64,000 bases of DNA from Bradyrhizobium sp. (GTDB taxonomy: Bacteria > Pseudomonadota > Alphaproteobacteria > Rhizobiales > Xanthobacteraceae). The position numbers and the translations under genes are program-made. The stretch covers positions 1 through 64,000 of the forward strand of contig NZ_JAUSLT010000150.1 in NCBI RefSeq assembly GCF_030646015.1. The letters are read 5' to 3'. Below, piece after piece: positions 42,631-53,763 of this stretch. Within the stretch, counting starts at the first letter, position 1. Each line of letters starts with the position of its first letter. Under the pieces are notes generated by a model. It saw nothing but the letters and a program-made list of their open reading frames with translations. It had not been told where the DNA came from and made no database searches.

Positions 42631-44514
42631 ATGGTAAAAGCCGCTGTGCACAATATCGAATCAAATCCGCGCGCTGCGTCGCCAATTTCCGGGCGCCCGC
42701 GCGTTCAAGCCGTGGTCTGCGCTTTACTGGCTTTGGCTGGTGGTCTTGCGCTCGCAGCCGGCACCTGCCGGGCGGCCGAGCCGCGCCATGCCATCGCCAT
42801 GCACGGCGCCCCGGCCCTGCCGGCCGATTTCACCCACATGCCCTATGCCAATCCCGCGGCGCCGAAAGGCGGCCGGCTGCTGCAGGGTGTTCTCGGCACC
42901 TTCGACAGCCTCAACCCGGTGATCGTCAGGGGTCTCGCCGTGCAGCAGGTCAGGGGCTTTGTGGTCGAAAGCCTGATGGCGCGCGGTCATGACGAGCCCT
43001 TCACGCTGTACGGCCTGCTCGCCCAGCGCGTGGAGACCGACGACAGCAGGAGCTATGTCACCTTCCATCTCGATCCCAGGGCGCGTTTTTCCGACGGCAA
43101 GCCGGTGCTCGCCGAGGACGTGCTGTTCTCGTGGGCGCTGCTGCGCGACAAAGGCCGTCCCAATCATCGCCAGTATTACGCCAAGGTCGCCAAGGCCGAG
43201 GCGTCGGATCCGCTTACCGTGCGGTTCGACCTCGCCGGCGCCAACGACCGCGAGCTGCCGCTGATCCTCGGCCTGATGCCGGTACTGCCGAAGCATGCCG
43301 TCGATGTCGCGACGTTCGAAGAGACCTCGATGGCGGCGCCCATCGGTTCCGGCCCCTACCGCATCACCGCGGTGAAGCCCGGCGCCAGCGTCACGATGAC
43401 CCGCAATCCCGATTACTGGGGCCGCGACCTCCCGGTCAATCGGGGCTTGTGGAATTTCGACGAGATCAGGCTGGATTTCTATCGCGAAGCCAACGGCGCC
43501 TTCGAAGCGTTCAAGCGCGGCCTCTACGATTTTCGCGTCGAGACCGAACCGCTGCGCTGGCACGACGGATATGATTTCGCGGCAGCCCGCAGCGGCGAGG
43601 TGATCCGCGACGCCATCAAGACCGGGATGCCGCAACCCGCCGAATTCCTGGTGTTCAACACACGGCGTCCGGTCTTTTCGGATATCCGCGTGCGCCAGGC
43701 GCTGACGCTGCTGTTCGATTTCGAATGGATCAACCGCAACTACTTCTTCGGGCTCTATGGGCGCACCGCGAGCTTCTTCGCAGGCTCCGTGCTGTCGGCC
43801 TATGGCCGCGCGGCGGATGATCGCGAGCGGGAGCTCTTGAAACCGTTCGCGTCGCATATGCCGCCCGATATTCTCGACGGCAGTTACCGACTCCCGGTCA
43901 CCGACGGGTCCGGCCGCGATCGCGCCACGCTGCGCAGCGCGCTGAAGCTGTTGTCGGAGGCCGGCTACGAGCTCGACGGCGCGGTGCTGCGGCAGCGTTC
44001 GACCAGGGCCCCCCTCACCTTCGAAATCCTGGTGACGACGCGCGATCAGGAGCGCATCGCGCTGGCCTACCAGCGCGACCTGAAGCGCGCCGGCATCGAG
44101 GCGTCAGTGCGTGCGGTCGACGCCGTTCAGTTCGACCAGCGCCGTCTCTCCTTCGACTTCGACATGCTGCAGAACCGCTGGGATCAATCGCTGTCGCCCG
44201 GCAACGAGCAATCCTTCTATTGGGGCAGCGAGGCCGCGGGAATCCAGGGCACGCGGAACTATATGGGCGCCAGGGACCCCGCGATCGACGTCCTGATCGC
44301 GGCCTTGCTGGAGGCGCGCGAGCATACCGATTTCGTGCCGGCGGTGCGGGCGCTGGACCGGACCCTGATGTCGGGCTTCTACGGTATTCCGCTGTTTAAC
44401 GTTCAAGAGCAATGGATCGCGCGGTGGAATCGGATAGAACGGCCTGACGCCACTGCCCTGACCGGGTATCTGCCGGAGACCTGGTGGCAGCGGCCCGACG
44501 CCCAACCGAAGTGA
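42631..44514 (+). CDS. Periplasmic peptide/oligopeptide-binding protein (family 5, YejA-like)
   Basis: I start at ATG 42631, where a signal peptide (hydrophobic about 30-45, ending near RAAEP) begins; the frame is open farther left over the ialB gene but that part is a shadow. The 627-residue product resembles YejA-type binding proteins: HAIAMHGAPALPADFTHMPY, APKGGRL, FDSLNPV and FSDGKPVLAEDVLFSW. Such proteins carry peptides or microcin-C-like compounds to an ABC importer, but no permease follows; instead an adenylate-forming enzyme gene overlaps its stop. Confidence 0.87.
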   Translation: MVKAAVHNIESNPRAASPISGRPRVQAVVCALLALAGGLALAAGTCRAAEPRHAIAMHGAPALPADFTHMPYANPAAPKGGRLLQGVLGTFDSLNPVIVRGLAVQQVRGFVVESLMARGHDEPFTLYGLLAQRVETDDSRSYVTFHLDPRARFSDGKPVLAEDVLFSWALLRDKGRPNHRQYYAKVAKAEASDPLTVRFDLAGANDRELPLILGLMPVLPKHAVDVATFEETSMAAPIGSGPYRITAVKPGASVTMTRNPDYWGRDLPVNRGLWNFDEIRLDFYREANGAFEAFKRGLYDFRVETEPLRWHDGYDFAAARSGEVIRDAIKTGMPQPAEFLVFNTRRPVFSDIRVRQALTLLFDFEWINRNYFFGLYGRTASFFAGSVLSAYGRAADDRERELLKPFASHMPPDILDGSYRLPVTDGSGRDRATLRSALKLLSEAGYELDGAVLRQRSTRAPLTFEILVTTRDQERIALAYQRDLKRAGIEASVRAVDAVQFDQRRLSFDFDMLQNRWDQSLSPGNEQSFYWGSEAAGIQGTRNYMGARDPAIDVLIAALLEAREHTDFVPAVRALDRTLMSGFYGIPLFNVQEQWIARWNRIERPDATALTGYLPETWWQRPDAQPK

Positions 44515-46025
44515 TCCCCGTGATCCAGACCAACACATCGCCGACGCTCGACGGATTGTTCAAGCGGATCCTGGCCCGCAAGCCGGATGCGCCGGCGCTG
44601 CTCGATCCCATCAACAAGCAGCGCATCACCGGCCAGCCGCCGAGGAACCTGACCTTCGCGGAAGCGGACCGGGCGATCACGGCGCTGTCGGCGCATTTCA
44701 TCGAATCCGGGCTGCCGTCCAATTCCGTGATCGCGGTGCAGCTGCCCAATACCGTCGAATTCGTGCTGACGGTATTGGCCGCGCATCGCGCCGGCCTGGT
44801 GGTGGCGTTGTTCCCGCTGCTATGGCGGCAGGCGGAATTGACAGTCGCGCTCAATCGCACCGGGGCGCGGGCGATCGTGAGCATGAGCCGGATCGATGGC
44901 GTGGTGCATTCCGATCTCGCCATGAATGCCGCGGCCGAGGCCTTTTCGATTCGCCATGTCTGCGGCTTCGGCAGCGACCTGCCGGAAGGCATGGCCTCGC
45001 TCGATCTCGCCCTGTCGGCCGACTCCACCACTTCGCGCGCCGTGGTGCAGGACGGCCGCAAGGCGGCGATTGTCTCGTTCGACTTCACCAGCGACGGCTT
45101 TCGCCCGGTGCCGCGCACCCATCTGAATTTGATCGCCGGCGGCCTCGCTCTGTCGCTCGAAAGCGACGTACCGCAGGGCTCGACGATCATGTCGGCGTTC
45201 ACGCCATCGTCGTTCGCGGGCCTGACCTCGTCGCTGGTGATCTGGCTGTTGTCGGGCGGAACCCTGGCGCTGCATCATCCGTTCGACGGCGATGTGCTCG
45301 AGCAGCAGATCGTCGAGCACAGCTGCGATACGCTGGTCGCGCCCGCGCAGCTGGCGTTGCGGCTGGGCGAGATCGACATGGCGGCGCGTCTGCCGACCTT
45401 GCGCACGATGATCGGGCTGTGGCGCGCGCCGGAACAGGTCGCGTCGTCGCCGCCCTGGACGCAGCCGCAGGTGACGCTAACGGATGTCTATCTGTTCGGC
45501 GAAGCCGGCCTGTTCGCCGCCCGCCGCACCGCGGCCGATGGCGCGCCGGCGTTGGTTCGGCCTGGACCGCACAGCGCGCCACGCGAGGTTCCGGGCTCAT
45601 CGATATCGGGCGAGATCTTTCTGACGCCGAGGGGAACGCTGGCTTTGCGGGGGCCGATGATTTCCGCAGCACCCTACGCGCCGCCACCGCCGCCGAGCGA
45701 CTCCCTGATCGCGCAGCCGCCGCGCGATTACGTCGACACCGACTATGCCGCCCGGATCGATCGGCAGACCGGCGCGATCTGCATTACCGCGCCCCCCACG
45801 GGGATCATGGCGGTCGGCGGCTACCGGTTCCTGTCCGGCGATCTGCAGGAATGGGCCCGGCGGCTCGGACAGGGGGCGCTGCTGACGGCATTGCCGGACC
45901 GCCTCAGCGGTCACCGGCTTGCCGGACGCGCCCAGGACAATGGCCGCGCCCGCGAGGCGCTGGCCGAACTCGGGCTTAACCCGCTGATGGTGGAAGCGTT
46001 TCGCGACCGGGCCAATCAGACCTGA
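44511..46025 (+). CDS. Degenerate class I adenylate-forming enzyme (AMP-binding fold)
   Basis: GTG 44511 overlaps the upstream stop as GTGA; GTG 44520 is an alternative. The 504-residue protein follows the ANL fold order (LTFAEADRAI at 40-50, VIAVQLPNTVEFVLTVLAAH, a late DTDYAARIDRQTG that matches the A7 Asp). The ATP-grip motif that is normally YTSGTTGxPK reads FDFTSDGFRPVPRTH, so the Gly/Ser/Lys residues are lost. It may bind a ligand or act with altered chemistry. It may be co-translated with the binding protein. Confidence 0.75.
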   Translation: MIPVIQTNTSPTLDGLFKRILARKPDAPALLDPINKQRITGQPPRNLTFAEADRAITALSAHFIESGLPSNSVIAVQLPNTVEFVLTVLAAHRAGLVVALFPLLWRQAELTVALNRTGARAIVSMSRIDGVVHSDLAMNAAAEAFSIRHVCGFGSDLPEGMASLDLALSADSTTSRAVVQDGRKAAIVSFDFTSDGFRPVPRTHLNLIAGGLALSLESDVPQGSTIMSAFTPSSFAGLTSSLVIWLLSGGTLALHHPFDGDVLEQQIVEHSCDTLVAPAQLALRLGEIDMAARLPTLRTMIGLWRAPEQVASSPPWTQPQVTLTDVYLFGEAGLFAARRTAADGAPALVRPGPHSAPREVPGSSISGEIFLTPRGTLALRGPMISAAPYAPPPPPSDSLIAQPPRDYVDTDYAARIDRQTGAICITAPPTGIMAVGGYRFLSGDLQEWARRLGQGALLTALPDRLSGHRLAGRAQDNGRAREALAELGLNPLMVEAFRDRANQT

Positions 46026-46114
46026 CTGAAATCCAAGGGGTCCCGTTGACGCGGCATTAAGGCCGAGGAACTAGGGTTACCGCGTTCCGACTGACGCGTA
46101 ATCCGAGTTTTAGA

Positions 46115-47347
46115 ATGTCCCAGCAAGGCCCGCTCATCGTCGTATCGACCGCCGGGCGCCCATCATTCGCCAGCGCGCTCGATGATGCCAAGATGTTTCC
46201 GATGATCGATGCCGGCTGGGCCGATGCATCGCGCGCCGTCGCGCAGCTGCACCCGGCCGCGGTGCTGGTCGCGATGACCGGAACGGCCGAACCCGGTCTC
46301 GACGCGCTGGCCCAGCAGATCGCGGCGCAGCGGCCCTATCTGCCGCTGATCGCGGTCGACCCCACGACATCGCTGCCCGACAACGCCATCCCGTTCTCGC
46401 AAACCGGCGGCAGTTTCGATCGCCTGATCGCGCGGCTGCGCGCTGCCTTGCGGGTTCGCGCACTTGATATCACCGTGATGCGCCGCATGGATGGTGAGCC
46501 GTTGGCGCGTGCCGTGGCGGCCGACTTCGATCCGACCCGTGACGCTACCGTGCTGCTGATCGGCCGCGGCGCCGCCTACCCTGCGCTTTCGGTAGCGCTC
46601 GGCGAGCGGATCGGCGTGGTCGGCGCACTCTCGATCGAAGCTGCCGCCAAGCATCTCAACACCCGCGACATCGACGGCATCGTGCTCGGCGAGGGTTTCA
46701 GTCCGCGCGTGGTGGATGCCTTCCTCACGGTGCTGACCGAAGATTCGCGCTTTCGCAATCTGCCGGTAGTGATGACGTCGGATGCGCTGGCGCCGGCCTA
46801 TGATCTGCCGAATCTCGAAATCATTTCCGGCGAGCCCGCGCACATTGCCGCCAACGCGCTGCCGCTGATCCGCCAGCATGCCTTCGAGGCCCATCTGACC
46901 CGGACCCTCCGATCGATCGATGCCGAGGGCCTGCTCGATGCCAGGACCGGTCTGTTGACACCGTCGGCCTTCAACCGCGACTTCGCCACGGCGGTCTATC
47001 AAACCCTCTCGCGCGGCGGCGGTTTGACGGTGGCGCGCTTCGCCTTCGATGCCGCCCACCCCCGCGCCCAGTTCGACGGCGCGCGGATCATCAGCCGGCT
47101 GATGCGGCAAATGGATTTCGGCGCCGCCCAGGACGACGGCTCGGTCATCGTGGCGTTCGCCGATACCGATCTGCGCAACGGCCACCTGATCGCCCGGCGG
47201 CTCTCCAGCGTGATGCGCCATACCAGCCACGGCAAGCGCGACGCCGGCTCCGGGCCATCCGTGACGGTGGCGACCATGATGCCATCAGATTCGGCGAAGT
47301 CGTTGCTGGCGCGGCTCTATGAAGAAGCGCGCCGCGCGGCGTCTTGA
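46115..47347 (+). CDS. Degenerate GGDEF/receiver-like signalling protein
   Basis: The 410-residue protein has two receiver-like alpha/beta segments (about 1-110 and 145-255) with poor phosphoacceptor context. Then DARTGLLTPSAFNRDF, the usual opening of a GGDEF domain, leads to a domain whose active site reads QDDGSVIVAFADTD instead of GG(D/E)EF. It cannot be a normal diguanylate cyclase; it may bind a ligand or a protein. It follows the adenylate-forming gene by 90 bp in the same direction. Confidence 0.65.
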   Translation: MSQQGPLIVVSTAGRPSFASALDDAKMFPMIDAGWADASRAVAQLHPAAVLVAMTGTAEPGLDALAQQIAAQRPYLPLIAVDPTTSLPDNAIPFSQTGGSFDRLIARLRAALRVRALDITVMRRMDGEPLARAVAADFDPTRDATVLLIGRGAAYPALSVALGERIGVVGALSIEAAAKHLNTRDIDGIVLGEGFSPRVVDAFLTVLTEDSRFRNLPVVMTSDALAPAYDLPNLEIISGEPAHIAANALPLIRQHAFEAHLTRTLRSIDAEGLLDARTGLLTPSAFNRDFATAVYQTLSRGGGLTVARFAFDAAHPRAQFDGARIISRLMRQMDFGAAQDDGSVIVAFADTDLRNGHLIARRLSSVMRHTSHGKRDAGSGPSVTVATMMPSDSAKSLLARLYEEARRAAS

Positions 47348-47379
47348 ATCGGGCGACGCGCTGACCCTCTCGGCTCGCG

Positions 47380-47500
47380 TTCCCCGGACGCTGCGCAGCG
47401 CGAAGCGGTGCGCAGTAGAGCCGGGGTCCATCTTGCTTCAACGGAATGGGTCCCGGTTCTGCGGAGCAGCGCGAAGAGCGCTGCACCGCGCCCGGGACAC
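47380..47500. repeat. Dispersed palindromic repeat (second copy)
   Basis: CCCCGGACGCTGCGCAGCGC at the left and CGCGCCCGGGACACG at the right are near-inverted, with an internal GAGCCGGGGTCCAT/ATGGGTCCCGGTTC pair. It resembles the element at 41341-41525. It lies between the GGDEF-like gene and the mfd stop. Confidence 0.6.
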
Positions 47501-47513
47501 GGCAGAGCGTCGA

Positions 47514-51028
<3,515 letters not shown>

Positions 51029-51032
<4 letters not shown>

Positions 51033-51316
51033 GCCACGGGACCCGCCCGAAATGACTGGATGCGGTCGAACAGGCCGTTGGCATAGTCCGGCGCCGGCGG
51101 CATTTTGCCGGTCAGTGCGGCGTAGAGATCGGGGTCGGGCACATCCATCAGATATTCGAACTGAACCAGTTCGTCGTCTGACAGATTTTCGATCTCGGCA
51201 TCGGCAAAGCGGCCGAGGATGAGATCCATCTCGCGGGTGCCGCGATGCCAGCAGCGAAACAAAAGCCGCTTGCGGCGGTCATCGAGGCCGTCGCTCGATC
51301 GTGTCGATCCCGTCAT
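51029..51316 (-). CDS. sdhE: FAD assembly factor SdhE
   Basis: ATG 51316 gives 95 residues, usual for the family. The signature RRKRLLFRCWHRGTREMDLI includes the RGxxE box needed for flavinylation of succinate dehydrogenase SdhA. A longer frame upstream runs into intergenic sequence. It overlaps mfd by 4 bp. In many relatives recG is divergent and close by; here about 2.4 kb of accessory DNA separates them. Confidence 0.92.
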
Positions 51317-51514
51317 TGAAGTTTCCCATTCGAACGCCAAAAGCCCGGACGTGCCGGGCGGGGTTGATATAGCCATGGGAGCGAGGAATGTCAGCCCCGA
51401 TGTTCCGGGAATGGACCATTCTGTTGCAACGGTGCCGTGCATAAACGCACCTTCGCGATCTCGCGGCGCGGTTCGCCCGAGGTTTGCCGGAATTTTCCTT
51501 CGCCCTCCAATCAG

Positions 51515-51852
51515 AGGGCGCAGGGAAAGCCGGGTGCGCGCTGCACCCGCGGTCTCGTGTGCAATAGGGTAGAGGTAGGCGGCACACGAGCATACAGGTG
51601 AAGCGGAGGCATCCGACTTTCCCTGCGCGATAGTTTACGGCTTATACGTGCTCTTCTCGGTGAGCCCTGCACTTTTGCCACCGTCGCCCGCGCTGCCTTA
51701 AGCTGCGAACTTGATACCTGCCCTTGGGGTATCGGAACCACACGACTTCGCCGTCCGCTTCAGGTGCCCTCGTCAGTCGCACCGTCGACGTCCACCGCAT
51801 CCCGCCCCGCGCTGGTACGTTGCGCAACGCCCCCTGAGTGGGACGGGATGGC
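51515..51852. repeat. Large dispersed intergenic repeat
   Basis: The stretch contains GGCGCAGGGAAAGCCGGGTG and, about 90 bp later, GGCATCCGACTTTCCCTGCG, so its left part is an imperfect inverted repeat. The following 230 bp (up to GAGTGGGACGGGATGG) resemble a repeat I recall from many Bradyrhizobium genomes that is often mis-annotated as small hypothetical ORFs. A 61-codon minus-strand frame at 51642-51827 is therefore not called. It sits next to the sdhE promoter region. Confidence 0.55.
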
Positions 51853-52036
51853 GAGACATATAGTTCAATTTACTTTTCTGGAAAACAGAAATATTTTATC
51901 GCGAGGGGATTGACAGGATTTCCGATAACCAGAAGTGATTTGCCCGTCGGGTAGATTTGTTGAATTGATTGAGGAAATCAGTTTGGGGCACGCACGAACT
52001 GTCCAAAAAAGGGGGCGAATCGCCGCCTCAATAGAA

Positions 52037-52837
52037 TCAGAGTTTGTCGTTCAGCAGGACGGCCACGAGTCTGTTAGCCGTTTCCCACTCATCGCCGTAG
52101 CTGAACGTGATGGTGAGCCGGTCTTTGCGGAGAAAAGCCCGATTGAAAGACTTGAGTTCGCGTGCGCTGATCTCAAAGCGATCGTATTTCGTGAATTGAT
52201 CTTCCCCACGGTCGTTCGGACAACGGAGAAGCAGGTAGTTTCTTAACTCGGTCAGTGACCGACTATCCAGCATTGGCTGAAACAACGGTGTGACAGTTAT
52301 CGCCGTCGATCGGTCGATCTTACGGCGCTCTGCGATTCTGGCGACAACCCCCGCAAACTCCCGGTCATCCTGGCTTTCGACATCAGCCTCCTCCGCACCA
52401 CGGGCCGGATTGATATACCGTGCATCGATCACCTTCCGCGCGATCGGACGAAGTCGTAGAACAGAAAACCAGATCAGCGCACCAACGGCATAATTGGCCA
52501 GGCAGAGTATCGAAAAGCCAAAAAACACTCCGAAGAGCATGAAGGCAGGATATCTATCGGACCCCGGGATTATGTAATCACCCGAAGAATATTTCTGGGC
52601 TTGAAAAAATCCGTCGATCGCAAGTGCGACGTAGCAAAAGAGAAAGCCGTAAGAGAATATTGAATTTCTGATGATGATCATCACAAGAGCAGGAACAAGA
52701 GCTCCCAAAGCGTCGAATGGCCGAAAAACCCCGTAACGCGCATGTTCTACATAGAGCATCTCAATAACCACGACGCACGCCACGACCAGCGCACAAACGT
52801 TCGCTATCCATGTTGGTCGCGAGCCAGTGAAGTTCAT
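52037..52837 (-). CDS. Membrane protein with a cytoplasmic C-terminal domain, unknown
   Basis: ATG 52837 (MNFTGSRPTWIANV) is preferred over 52879 because its N-terminus aligns with that of the neighbour at 53126. The 266-residue product has about four membrane spans in residues 1-140 (NVCALVVACVVVIEML, FDALGALVPALVMIII, then two more). A soluble region of about 125 residues follows and contains RRKIDRSTAITVTPLFQPML and KSFNRAFLRKDRLTITF. A+T content is higher than in mfd or recG. No family recognised. A perfect palindrome lies 47 bp upstream. Confidence 0.55.
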   Translation of the reverse strand: MNFTGSRPTWIANVCALVVACVVVIEMLYVEHARYGVFRPFDALGALVPALVMIIIRNSIFSYGFLFCYVALAIDGFFQAQKYSSGDYIIPGSDRYPAFMLFGVFFGFSILCLANYAVGALIWFSVLRLRPIARKVIDARYINPARGAEEADVESQDDREFAGVVARIAERRKIDRSTAITVTPLFQPMLDSRSLTELRNYLLLRCPNDRGEDQFTKYDRFEISARELKSFNRAFLRKDRLTITFSYGDEWETANRLVAVLLNDKL

Positions 52838-52883
52838 TGACGTCCCCCTGAAGAAGAGGAACACGGATGCGGCGGTCAAATCG

Positions 52884-52901
52884 ATAGCACATTCGTGCTA
52901 T
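52884..52901. promoter_or_regulatory. Palindrome ATAGCAC-N4-GTGCTAT upstream of the membrane-protein gene
   Basis: The 7-bp arms are perfect. The enclosing CAAATCGAT(A/G)GCAC(A/G)TTCGTGCTAT-type sequence recurs at 53599-53623 upstream of the related gene. This suggests a shared operator. Confidence 0.45.
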
Positions 52902-52945
52902 CTTCCGGATTTGCGCGGATCGATGATCCGCCTTACCTTCCAGAT

Positions 52946-52981
52946 GGCGGACTACGCCTCCGGCTCCAATCCGCCCTACGG
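52946..52981. repeat. Short inverted repeat GGCGGACTACG/ATCCGCCCTACG
   Basis: GGCGGA and TCCGCC arms enclose CTACGCCTCCGGCTCCAA, and the sequence continues CCTACGG. This is a REP-like dispersed motif. It lies between the two membrane-protein genes. Confidence 0.45.
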
Positions 52982-53125
52982 GCTTAATCGATTGAGGAAA
53001 TCGCTTTTTTTCAGGCACGACGCTGTCAAAATACTTTTCGTGCACGCCGACGGAGCCAAGGAGCTAGATCTCGACGGGCAAATCACCCGCCTCAATAGAA
53101 CAAGAGCTGGCGTTCAGCAGGATGG

Positions 53126-53524
53126 CTAGGAGCCTGGGTTACTAGCTTGTCCAAAAATTCGAACCACGGCCGCGCCAAGTAAATACAGCCCAACGACACA
53201 CATGCTCAGCAGCAGTATCGCGGTGAATGAAACGGTTGCGCTGGACACATATGAGACACGCTCGTCACCGACATAAGCCGCCCTCGTCAGGTAAGTCATC
53301 TCTGCGAAGAGGAGCGCATGAGAAACGGCTAGAATGATAGATAGGGGACGATTGCGAAGAATGAACGAAACCGCACCCGGCAGCAGCAACACCAGCATGT
53401 TCCCGATTGCATAATCTCCATAACTCTTGTGATTTATCCAAGAACGTTCCGCCAGCGCACCGGTTGCGAAGCAGAATGTCAGAAGGTTCAGGACGAAGGT
53501 GGTGCGATTACCTATGATGTTCAT
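53126..53524 (-). CDS. Four-span membrane protein, truncated paralogue of 52037-52837
   Basis: The 132-residue product starts MNIIGNRTTFVLNLLTFCFA and has four membrane spans matching the order and spacing in the 52037 protein. It ends soon after the last span (RIFGQASNPGS). Downstream on the same strand, another frame reads RLLAILLN, matching RLVAVLLNDKL at the end of the larger protein. So the cytoplasmic domain has been deleted and the junction is out of frame. Whether the short form works is unknown. Confidence 0.55.
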   Translation of the reverse strand: MNIIGNRTTFVLNLLTFCFATGALAERSWINHKSYGDYAIGNMLVLLLPGAVSFILRNRPLSIILAVSHALLFAEMTYLTRAAYVGDERVSYVSSATVSFTAILLLSMCVVGLYLLGAAVVRIFGQASNPGS

Positions 53525-53605
53525 TTTCTCGCTCCACGAACCGACGGTGCAGCCATCGGGTATTTTGCGTATTTCCACTTCAGCATAAATCCGACCGGCA
53601 AATCG

Positions 53606-53623
53606 ATGGCACGTTCGTGCTAT
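53606..53623. promoter_or_regulatory. Second copy of the palindrome, upstream of 53126-53524
   Basis: ATGGCAC-N4-GTGCTAT differs from the 52884 site by one arm base and lies about 82 bp before the start codon. The surrounding 25 bases match except at two positions. Confidence 0.45.
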
Positions 53624-53763
53624 GCACATCATTCCAACAGGTCCGCAGATCTATCGAGCGGTTCAGAAAATCGCTCGCCGATACGCTTTCTCCAGCCCGC
53701 GAAAAAGCCGTGGATACCCAGCCCAAAGCCGGGCATATGGACAGGAACGGACTAGATATCGCG

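Noticed and set aside
46115..47347. Active diguanylate cyclase
   Set aside because: The GGDEF motif is absent (QDDGSVIVAF at the expected place), so normal catalysis is not expected.
51642..51827. 61-codon minus-strand ORF in the large repeat
   Set aside because: It lies wholly in a dispersed repeat where such ORFs are by-products.
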